Source of the DNA: Euptelea pleiosperma
Lineage: Eukaryota; Streptophyta; Magnoliopsida; Ranunculales; Eupteleaceae
DNA: 64,000 nt
Assembly (NCBI GenBank): GCA_035048495.1
Contig: CM068545.1
Coordinates: 14,715,702-14,779,701 of the forward strand
Reading direction: 5' to 3'
Of this stretch, positions 55,245 through 64,000 are shown piece by piece (position 1 is the stretch's first letter; each line of letters starts with the position of its first letter). The notes under the pieces were generated by a model. It worked only from the letters and a program-made list of their open reading frames with translations, did not search any database and was not told the origin of the DNA. A program made the translations under genes and the position numbers.

Positions 55245-57020
55245 AACTAGAGTTTGAGCCACGTGGCACACTCTTAGAGATCACTTACCGTTTGGTTGTT
55301 TGGCTCATCCCTAGATGGATGCTTACATTCCAAAATTCAACTTGATTAGTAATTTCTATTCTTTGGATTAGTCATTTCCATGGTTTATTTTTAACGCATT
55401 ATTTGGGGTAGTAAGATCCAAAGGTTAGAAATCACAAATCAGGCTTTTTTGGGGTATGTAGGTCTACCTAGAGATGGGCCAAACATTCATACGTTCAGTA
55501 GTATTTAAGAGTGTGCCATGTGGCCCACACAGTGACCCCATCAAAGCTCTACAATGCTTGAGTGAAACCCAGGTGGACGGCAACCCCGGTTTTGGCTTTA
55601 TAATACTATAGATATAGATAGATTTAGGGAATTTTTGACACATCCCACCCCGCAACATGATTGGTGATATTTAGCCGTTGGTTTTAGTACTAAAAAAAAA
55701 CATGGTTGAATACAACGCTTAGAATCACTCCTTAAAAAGTACTAAAATCTAATGGCTAGAGATCATCAATTATGGTGATTTTTGGTGTGCGGATATCAAG
55801 GGATGGGCTAAAGTATCCATGCGGACAGTGGGCCCAGATGACAGCGTTGAGTAACAAAAATCTTACATCGTGACCCTTCTCTTATTCAAATTGTACATTT
55901 CCCAAAGATTTATGAGTCCTATAACTAGTACTTGCTCGACAACAACCTTTTTGATTCGATGGAAGATATGGACGTACTTTAGTACATTGCAACGTGAATT
56001 TTAACCTTTGGATTAGGAAATAATGACATACTCCACATGTGGCACACCATTAGAGGACGCTGACCGTATGGATGTTTGTCCAGTCTCTTGGTGGACTTGG
56101 AAACCAAAAATCAGCCTGATTAGTGATTTACAACCTTTGGATCTTTCCACCCAAATAACACTCGATGATGCTCAAATTCCTATGGTTAAAATCAACCCAT
56201 GAAAATAACTTCAATCCCACGCTTAGAAATCACTATTCAGCTTTATTTTTGGTTTGTAAGTCCACCTAGTGGCTAAACATCCATATGGTCAGCGTCCTCT
56301 AATAGTGTGCCACGTCCCACGTGGTTTGTATTATGGGTTGCGGTCACAACACGACGTTTTGATGTGGCATTGTACCGTAAGTAACATCCTTATCGGACAT
56401 TAATGGCTACTCATGTAATTGGCAATTTGGCACCGCCATTGTTGACCATGCACCAAGAATATGGAGTACAAATCAAAAGCACGTTTGTGGACTTATCGTA
56501 TGATAAATGTCTTGGTACATTGCAACGAAGTAGGCGACACATCTAAACAAAATCAAAAGGAAAAAACTTTTGTCACGTGATTAGCTGCTGACGGCCCACA
56601 ATATGAGCCACGTGGCACACTTTTAAAGGACGCTGACTGTATGGATGTTTGGCTAATCTCTAAGTGGACAAACAAATCAAAAATCAAACCGATTAGTGAT
56701 TTCTAAAGTTGGATTAGAGTCATTTTCATGGGTTGATTTTAACCTTGGGAATTTGAGCATTATTGATCATTATTTGGGTACAAGGATCCAAAGGTTTGAA
56801 ATAACTAATCAAGCTGATTTTTTATTTGTAGGCCCACCTAAGGAATGGCCAAAAATTCATACAGTAAGTATCCGTTTTGTACTTTGTTCGGTTCTCTACA
56901 ATGACTCTAAACCAGTTGCATAATCTCAACCAATTCGTGTTCTCTAAAAATTTGTCACATAGCTCATATTGTAGGCGATCATCGGGGGCAGTCATCGTGG
57001 GTGATCAGTAAAATTTTACT
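55245..57020. repeat. Cluster of four palindromic repeat copies
   Basis: Copies of the GGATGTTTGGCC family lie at about 55245-55545, 55630-55860, 56030-56340 and 56590-57020. Each shows the CACGTGGCACACT, GACCGTATGGATGTTTG and CAAAAATCAGCCTGATTAG words inverted in the second half. 55980 and 56514 carry GTACATTGCAACG, shared with the hairpin at 38855. Confidence 0.65.
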
Positions 57021-57289
57021 CGCGTGACTTAGACAGGGTCCTGCAAACCAGGGGCTGCTAATCCATGAGTAAACCTTTGATGACACCTTCAAAATTTTTG
57101 CAACTTCAAAAAAATATTTGACTGTGAGATGACGAGATCAATGTTAACATTGTGCATCGATGCAGAATCCCTTTTGGCATGGTGCTCCTTATCATTTACA
57201 GATGGCTAAGTGTGGCCTTCCAGTCAGGCATTGCGTGAGGCATAACAACCACTACAACGTTAATCCATCAATGCCATTCCGTGCCACAT

Positions 57290-57490
57290 GAGAAAAAAAA
57301 TGAGCTTAGCATTATAATGACCATTATTTAAAAAAAAAAAAAAACTTTTTTACTCTATCAAGGTTATTTTGAAAAAAGTAATATTCTGACCATTTTTCTG
57401 ACTAAGATGTGATTATGTGACACATTATAATGGTCATAACGGTAACGCTAGGGGACCGTTATAAAAAAAAACCATTTAAAACCTTAGTTA
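57290..57490. mobile_element. Degenerate CGTTATAACG-type MITE
   Basis: ATAATGACCATTATTT on the left and CATAACGGTAACG, GGGGACCGTTATAA and CATTTAAAACCTTAG on the right recall the MITEs at 7856 and 29854. Ends are too eroded to show a target duplication. Confidence 0.45.
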
Positions 57491-58084
57491 TAATGAGTAA
57501 AAAGAAAGTGAATTTATTTTTCAGCTAAATATGAATAATGATTAAAGATTGTTATTTTCAAAATAATGACCATTTTAATCTTTAGATACTTCGAAACGTT
57601 TTTAGCTAGCCTTGGGATTGCGTTTGGGAAAAGCTTAAAAACCACAAAAAAATAGTCTATTTTGATATTCCTAACCACATCAAAAGGTGACTTGAATTTG
57701 GAAGATTTGGACCATCCAAATTTACTGTCAACTTTTCATAAGGTTAGTGATGTCAGAATTGATTGATTTTTTACAATGATGATCAAGATGACGAGAACAA
57801 CGCTCTGAGCAGTTGGATTGTCCAACATGATCTCCATGTTGGCTCCACGGTCCACTACTAGATGTAAGAAATGAGTGTAGCTCTAGACAAACTACTGGAA
57901 AAATTGCATTTGGTAAAATTTAAAAATAAAATACTTTCTAAAGCCATAAACTCCCAAATTGCTAATTGCTTTTGCGGGAAATTGTTCTTAATTTTTTTTA
58001 ACAAGTTTGTCATTATTTTTTTTTATAATACTAAAATAGGTCGGGCTCCAAGGACCAGCCGTTTTTTACCAGCTCTCGTTACAG
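57491..58084. other. Intergenic, nothing recognised
   Basis: AT-rich. The piece TTGGATTGTCCAACATGATC near 57815 is shared with about 27665, hinting at another dispersed repeat. No gene. Confidence 0.3.
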
Positions 58085-58285
58085 GACACTATGAGTCACG
58101 TGGCACACTCTTAGAGTACTCTGACCATGGATGTTTGGCCAATCCCTATGTGGACCTACAAACCAAAAATCAGCATGATTAGTGATTTCTAGGCGTTGGA
58201 TTGAGATTATTTTCATGGGTTGATCTCAACTATGGGAATTTGAGTAGTATTTGAGGTACAAAGATCTAAAGAGTCCTCTAATTCT
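58085..58285. repeat. Half copy of the palindromic repeat, cut by a MITE
   Basis: Left half with GAGTCACGTGGCACACTC and CATGGATGTTTGGCCAATCC is present, but the right half is replaced by the element at 58286, after GAGTCCTCTAA. The sequence resumes as GAGTGTTGACGTATGG after 58706. Confidence 0.55.
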
Positions 58286-58706
58286 AAGGTGGTGTTTGGT
58301 AAAATTTATTCTTAGACCTTAAGTCTAAATCGGCTGAAATTAAGTGATTTTGGTGATTAAATTATATTTGGTAAACGACTTAATTTCAGCATTTATTACC
58401 AAACTCCCTCAGAAAAAAGAAAAGTAAAAAGTGACCCAACTTTCATTTATTGTGGTAAGTGAATGAATCTTTAAAAAAGATTCTTAATTTTTTTTTAATA
58501 CCAACAATGCCCTCTTTTCAAAACTTTCTCTTTTAAAAACTTACGAAAATATCCTAATAAATATTTCAAAATACCCACAATGCCCTTAATTTTAATATTT
58601 AAGACCTTCACCAAACAACCTAATTCAGACGTAAGTTATTAAGCTACCAAATCTTAAGCATTTTAAGCTTTTAGATCTGATAACTTAATTTACTAAACAC
58701 CACCTA
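58286..58706. mobile_element. MITE with GGTGGTGTTTGG termini
   Basis: Ends AAGGTGGTGTTTGGTAAA and TTTACTAAACACCACCTAA are inverted, a terminus typical of plant hAT-like MITEs. Internal AAGTCTAAATCG / GACTTAATTTCAG words are also partly inverted. The target duplication is not clear because the host site is itself a repeat. Confidence 0.65.
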
Positions 58707-59640
58707 AGAGTGTTGACGTATGGTTCCCAAACGGCCAAAATAACTTAACCCGACCTGGTTGGACCATCGGATAAGCAAACGCCCAATAACGTGACGTGGT
58801 TGGACCATTACCATTACGGTGTTAAAACATGGTTGGACCATTATCAAAGGAAGGAGGGCTGCCAGCAAGGCAGTAGAAGACAAGGGAAAAGTACCTTAGC
58901 TTAGCTAGGGTATGTCTTCCTTTTTGGGCTTTTGAAGGACACACTATTCCCGAATCCCGATATCCCACAGCCAAACACAGTACGTCTTCTTAAGATCCTT
59001 GATGTCATCGAGATTTGCTCCACACGGATATCGAAGATCATCCAATGGTGTAGACTTAAGAAGGACGTTGAGAACTCCATCACGCGGCTCTTAACAAGAA
59101 ATCATTCTCCCATACCATACCGACCCTATCGTCAAGAAACATCGCGCTATCCTTCCAGTTGTAATCACGTGACGTTGATTTAAAACAGGAAATCACGATC
59201 TTCTTTCCACGTAATACCCTTCAACGTTGACCGAGGAGACAATCACGATTCACGGATCCAAAACTTTAGGGATAGGATCGTAAAAAATCGGATAAAACTT
59301 TGATGACCGGGCCCTGTCATCGAAGAAGATGACAGGGCCCGGTCACTCGTAAATCAATGTGATGGACTTCAACAAAATTAAATTTACGAAACTACCCCTA
59401 CTTTTAACGTCCGATTCCTCATGGGGAAAGGGCAATAACTGACTCTGGTACCGATAGGACTTCCACACATAGGTAGGTAGCCCGTTCAGAATAAATTTTT
59501 GATGACGGACGTTCGTCATCATCGTTGATGAGGGACAAAAAATATGAGCCATGTGGAACAATATTTCCCATGCGATAGAAGGTTGTAGTAGAATGCCCCC
59601 TCTTAGGTTCGTTTGTCGTTGGGCCTAACTTTCTTCCTTT
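58707..59640. other. Intergenic with two hairpins
   Basis: No gene recognised. Two short palindromes (59304-59345 and 59501-59520) share the GATGAC word, and may mark the ends of a small unrecognised element. Confidence 0.4.
59304..59345. repeat. Perfect 18-bp GC-rich hairpin
   Basis: TGACCGGGCCCTGTCATC (59304-59321) pairs with GATGACAGGGCCCGGTCA (59328-59345) across the loop GAAGAA. Perfect pairing and high GC stand out in an AT-rich region. No T tract follows, so it is not a Pol III terminator type. Confidence 0.9.
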
Positions 59641-60195
59641 ACCATGAAAGAGACAACTGACCGTATGGATGATTGTCCCATCCTTAAGTGGACCTACAAA
59701 CTGAAAATCAGCCTGATTAGTGATTTCTAACCATTGGATTGCTGTTTTTTTGTGAGAATATTTTTAACAGTAGGATTCGAGTACTATTTGGGGTACTTGG
59801 ATCAAAGGTTATAAATCACCAAGGAGGCTGATTTTTTGGTATGTAGGTCCACTTAGAGATGGGCCAACATGGTTAGTGGTTTCTAAGTGTAGAACTCTGC
59901 TGACCGCCGCCAGTCAACAAGGTTGCTCACCTAGCATAATATTAGCCACGTTGCACACTATCATAGGATGCTGACCGTATGGAATTTTGGCCAATCCCTA
60001 GGTGGACCTACAAACCAAAAATCAGGGTGATCGGTGATTTCAAACCTTTGATCGTTGTACCTCAAATAATGGTCAATAATGCTCAAATTCCACATCCATG
60101 AAACGGCTCCATCCAATACTCAGAAATCTCTATTTATATGACACGTGGCTCATATTGTGGTCGGTCAGCAATGTTATACTTCTCTAAAGAGTGTG
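59640..60195. repeat. Two palindromic repeat copies
   Basis: Copies of the GGATGTTTGGCC family at about 59640-59900 and 59940-60195, the latter opening with TTAGCCACGTTGCACACT and GACCGTATGGAATTTTGGCC. Confidence 0.6.
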
Positions 60196-60419
60196 CCACA
60201 TGACTCAGAGTCCATGAATATTCTGTGGTCCGTCATCAAATATTTATTTGCCCACTTGGGTCACGATTCCGAGAGAATCCAACGAATCTTTTAAAAATAG
60301 AATCTGACCGAATCTTCCCGCTTTCTCGTCCTATTAACAGACATAGTTGAAAAAAGTGGGAAACAGTGAGCTGGCGGCTGAACCGGCAAATCGAAGATTC
60401 TGATAGTGGCTTACTTTGT

Positions 60420-60830
60420 ATTACAAAAAGGGTCGTGATGTAACAAGGTATACCTGAGATCTTTTCATTTGCGGAAGCGGCATTTTTGGTAGTCGCCACT
60501 GCCATCTGGGCCCACCGACCGCACGGATGTTTAGCCCACCCTTGAATAGACATTTATACAAAAAATCAGCTTGCTTAATGATTTTTAGCCGTTGGTTTTA
60601 GTACTCAAAAGATGGTTGTATTCAACGGCTATAAGAATGCCTTAAATGGTGCAAAAAAGTGTTAAAATCTAATGGTTATAGATTACCAATCAAGGTGATT
60701 TTTGGTATGTCTATCCACCAAGGGGTGAGATAAACATCCAAGCGGTCAGTCGGCCTAGATGGCAGCGGTGACTACCAAAATTTGCCGCTTCCGCAAATGA
60801 ACAGTTTCAGGCATACCTTGTTACATCTTT
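60420..60830. repeat. Foldback copy with long extended arms
   Basis: Arms of about 120-140 bp: GATGTAACAAGGTATACCTG, CATTTGCGGAAGCGGCA and TTTTGGTAGTCGCCACTGCC on the left recur inverted on the right (GGCAGCGGTGACTACCAAAA, TTTGCCGCTTCCGCAAATG, CATACCTTGTTACATC). The centre is the GGATGTTT core family. This is the clearest example of the core with extra unique arms. Confidence 0.75.
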
Positions 60831-61106
60831 TTCCTTACAAAAATGCCAATGGAGATTTTCCAGAACCAGCCAATCCCAAATGCCAGCGAGCAATGTTAAC
60901 GTCATCCCTAACAGCCGTTGTCCTCATCGTCGTCCCTAAGTCCATACTGCCAATTGTTCCTAAGGATTCATAAAACACAAATCTTAATGAACATCCAACG
61001 GTATTGACTTAGGGATTATGTTAATACAGTATCGTCTTCGGGATGATACTATTATTTTCCGGTGACAGCCATCGTATTGGCTCGTTTTCCTGCTAAATCC
61101 GATATA
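60831..61106. promoter_or_regulatory. Upstream region of allantoinase
   Basis: The interval between the foldback element and the GA-rich leader presumably holds the core promoter. No unmistakable TATA box was seen. Confidence 0.3.
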
Positions 61107-61238
61107 GAAGAGAGAGAAAGAGTGAGTTAGAGAGAGAAAGCGCATTGAGAGGCGAACAGAGCAGAGAGATAGAAAGAGAGCCCCGAACAGAAGAGAGAGA
61201 AAGAGAAACAATAGAGAGAGCACTCAGAGGCTCAAAGC

Positions 61239-61268
<30 letters not shown>
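61107..61268 (+). repeat. GA-rich leader microsatellite of allantoinase
   Basis: Repeated GAGAGA words, the longest run ending two bases before the ATG at 61269. GA/CT-rich 5-prime leaders are common in plant genes, so this is probably transcribed. Confidence 0.65.
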
Positions 61269-61269
<1 letters not shown>

Positions 61270-63964
61270 TGAATTTTCTAGGATGGAGAGTCTTTCCTCT
61301 GCTTTCGCTTCTTGCGTCCTTCTTACTCTTATACATGAAAACATCCTCGAAGGTCTGATTCTCTGTCTCTCTCTCAATTGTTTTGATTCTCTGTTTTGAG
61401 TTCTTGAGTGCATCTCTGTGATGTTTAGATGTCCCGTTTAATTCCTTTGATGCGTTTTTTTTTTTTTCAGATTTTTCTTTACTGTTAATATTTTCTGTTG
61501 ATCTGGTTCAAGTTCGGTACTTTCAAGATTTTTATTTTTGTGTGCTTTTAGAGATTATCTCCTGCTCTGTGAATTAGATTTTTCATTAAAGACTTCTTCT
61601 TCCTCTGTTTTCCGTTCTTCAATGTGTGCGTGTTTCACTTCTCTCTTTTTAATCAAATTTCTCTCTTTTTACAGTTATTTATCACAATATTTGTAATATT
61701 TTGTGCTTTAAGAGATTATCTCCTGCTCTGTGAATTAGATTTTTCATTAAAGACTTCATCCTCTTCCTCTGTTTTTCAGTTCTTCAATGTGTGTGTGTGT
61801 GTGTGTGTGTTTCACTTCACTCTTTTAATCAAAGTGCTCTCTTTTACAGTTATTTACCACAATATTTATAATATTTTGGTCCTCTAATGGCTTGAAATTT
61901 TGCTCTCTGGTTTGGTTTGTTTTCCATCTTGTTAATGGAAATTTTCTTGACAGATTTTTCTGTTCTCTTAGAATCGTCCAATTTAGTGCTCCTTGACAGG
62001 CATCTCTCTCTATGTGTGTATGTGTGTGTGTGTGTACATGAATACAAACATGCCATGTTACCAGTGCCAAATTGATTCTTGTCCTGCAGTGATTAGAATT
62101 TAAGACCAAAAGAATGATATCTACTTCTGTTTGCAAAAAATTTTAGGATGTGATTTTAATACTGTCATGGCATGTCCACTTTTATGTTGCAGCCATCAAA
62201 CAGCGAGTGCAGCCTTCTTCCTTATGATCGTTATTGGATAACCAGCAAACACATTGTTACACCAGAGGGAGTCCTTCCTGGTGCAGGTTTGTTGAACAAG
62301 AATTACCATATTCCAAAGTTTTTTCTGAAGAAAAAGAAAATGCTCTTATCGTCCTAATTATGTCGAAGGTTTCTTCTTAGACATATTAAAGGCAATTAAA
62401 ACCTTCTGTAAAAAATGAAATTCTCATTCAGATTTCTAAATATGGTATAGATAGCCTAAGAAACCCCTCTTGAAGGGCAACAGGAGCATTTTATAATTTG
62501 ATAATGAGACTTTTTGCTAGATTTTGAGACAAATAAAATATTGGATTTTAATTAATTTGTTGTTCAAATGGGCAGTTGAGGTAAAGGGAGGGAACATCGC
62601 CTCTGTGGTTAAAGGAGAGTACCAGCGCGGGAAATTCACGTGGGGACATGTAGTTGATTATGGAGATGCCATTATCATGCCTGGCCTGGTTGATGTGTAA
62701 GATGTGGAAAACTTCCTCTCTGGTTTATTTCCTTATTGGGTCAGGGTGTGAACTTAAATTGGACATATCTTGCTTGCATGCACACACCAACCCTAGTGGC
62801 TTGATTCATGTTCATGGTTTGTCCAAAAATATTAAGATCTCAGTGGTACAATTTGCAACTGCTTCGACTATAAGAAGAGATATTGAAGGCGAAGCTCGAT
62901 GATAATAGAACATAAATATTCATTTTGAAAGAACTGAAGCACTCTTCAAGAATAGAGTTCCCATGCTACAAACTGCTACATATGTTTTCTTTTCTGTAGG
63001 CAACACAGTTCAGTGTGGATTAAAAATCAGGGGCACAAGCCGGTAGGACCTAGGCAAGGTCAAGCAGGGATAACAGCCCACCAGTAGATGGTATGGAACC
63101 CACATTCCTCTAACCACACCACGAAGGGGGTGTTGGTGCAATCCACTACATCTTGAGTGAAATGAGGTGAAACTACAGGACAACTTCATTGTACAGACAC
63201 GAGACTTGGTTATCATTCAAGAAACAACCGTTGTGGAAATAAATCCACAAGACCATAACGTAAAGGCACAACAAAGAGCTCCATGATTGCAAACCTCATG
63301 ATTCATTCCAACAGGTATTTGGGACCATATAAACCTCATGAATTGTTTCCGCTCCAATGACGAAAGTGATAGCAAACCCTTTTATTAGACTGAAAAATAA
63401 AATAAAAAAGGCAAAACCTTCTAATAGGTTATACTCAGAGAAAACAGAATACATACATAAGCACATGCTGCAAGTGTGCATATACGGTGCCATTATCAAT
63501 ATTAGAGAAAACAGACTTGCAAAGAGGCCATTTTCTGGCTGTGCAAGAAGGTACACTGTGCAAAAGGGATTCTAACTCGAGTATGACTGAGTGAAAGTTA
63601 GGTCGCATTAGTTTCTTATAAAATGTTCATGAGGAGTACCTGTAAAGGGAGAATTTATTTTTGTTGATGGGATAGAAACAAGTATTCAGGACTGTTTACT
63701 TTAGTTTTAAGACTTCGAGACAATCCTGGGAACAAGATAATTCCATTTCTTCAATATGCTTTGAGAGTGTAAAGAAATAAATGGACATGCATTCCTGTAC
63801 TAATATAAATTATAAAGAATTGCATATTTGTCAATTTTTTCAGAGCAGCAACTTTACTTTCTGTTGACTATAAATATTTTTCCATTGCAGGCATGCACAT
63901 CTTGATGAGCCTGGAAGAGAGGATTGGGAAGGATTTTCTTCAGGGACTAAAGCAGCTGCTGCTG
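61269..63964 (+). CDS. ALN: Allantoinase, first four exons (continues beyond window)
   Basis: Exons 61269-61352, 62193-62286, 62576-62696 and 63891-63964, all GT-AG and in phase (about 124 residues). Exon 1 encodes MNFLGWRVFPLLSLLASFLL, a hydrophobic signal anchor fitting the endoplasmic reticulum location of plant allantoinase. Next come RYWITSKHIVTPEGVLPGA, then GDAIIMPGLVDV joined to HAHLDEPGREDWEGFSSGTK. The HxH of HAHLD is the first metal-binding pair of the amidohydrolase fold (the cyclic amidohydrolase family also holding dihydropyrimidinase). The enzyme hydrolyses allantoin to allantoate in purine and ureide catabolism. Remaining metal ligands and the catalytic aspartate lie past 64000. 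The last exon ends with a GT donor at 63965. No disabling change seen; intron 1 has a tandem duplication. The start is the only ATG that gives the signal anchor. Confidence 0.94.
61550..61875. repeat. 161-bp tandem duplication in allantoinase intron 1
   Basis: AGAGATTATCTCCTGCTCTG starts at 61550 and 61711, each followed by AATTAGATTTTTCATTAAAG and CAGTTATTTA(T/C)CACAATATTT. A TG microsatellite (about 61789-61810) expanded only in the second copy. A second TG run lies near 62016-62034. Confidence 0.87.
62697..63890. other. Allantoinase intron 3, nothing recognised
   Basis: 1.2 kb intron with no identifiable mobile element. Open frames here are short and lack family resemblance. Confidence 0.5.
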
Positions 63965-64000
63965 GTATACTTATCTTACCTTTTTATCTGTATTCTCATT

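Noticed and set aside
57030..58080. Possible continuation of NUG2 or another gene between the repeats
   Set aside because: No GTPase motif or other family signature in any frame; AT-rich with repeat debris.

Overview
This is a nuclear flowering-plant window. The evidence is AT-rich intergenic DNA, short exons separated by GT-AG introns, plant-type gene families (allantoinase, bystin/ENP1, nucleolar GTPase NUG2, En/Spm TNP1-like protein), and plant transposon classes (Helitrons, CACTA, L1-type LINEs, an Au-like SINE, hAT-like and Mutator-like MITEs). No species can be named from the sequence alone. No bacterial-style operon, CRISPR array, rRNA gene or convincing tRNA gene was seen.

Layout. 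0-4.8 kb: a complete 1.7 kb non-autonomous Helitron inside older Helitron-like DNA, an orphan exon of a HAD-family hydrolase, and a TIR element nested with a Mutator-like MITE that ends about 80 bp before the bystin start codon. 4.9-12.7 kb: a complete 11-exon bystin/ENP1 gene (+) whose last intron is a textbook U12-type AT-AC intron. 12.8-16.2 kb: a hAT-like MITE and palindromic repeats. 16.2-26.0 kb: a complete 5-exon gene (-) for a 134-residue protein rich in CX3C motifs, of unknown function; its 6.9 kb intron holds a decayed LINE, an Au-like SINE and a MITE. 26.1-29.2 kb: palindromic repeats. 29.4-38.3 kb: a second Helitron of the same family, carrying about 6.5 kb of unclassified, partly GC-rich sequence. 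40.1-40.9 kb: the first three coding exons of NUG2 (60S ribosome biogenesis GTPase), with no GTPase domain following. 41.0-49.1 kb: LINE pieces in both orientations bracketed by two 630 bp inverted arms. 49.3-52.6 kb: an open, fully phase-consistent nine-exon TNP1/En-Spm-like gene followed by a CACTA right terminus. 52.9-54.0 kb: a LINE endonuclease remnant (-). 55.2-60.8 kb: a dense cluster of one palindromic repeat family. 61.3-64.0 kb: the first four exons of allantoinase (+), running off the window.

The host genes are not a functional cluster: bystin acts in 40S ribosome assembly, NUG2 in 60S assembly, and allantoinase in ureide catabolism. Most of the sequence records nested transposition, and several insertions can be dated relative to each other by target-site duplications (TSDs). 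The observations I rate highest are the CX3C-rich small protein, the AT-AC intron in bystin, the intact TNP1-like gene with a duplicated first exon, and the shared terminal motif linking unrelated MITE interiors.
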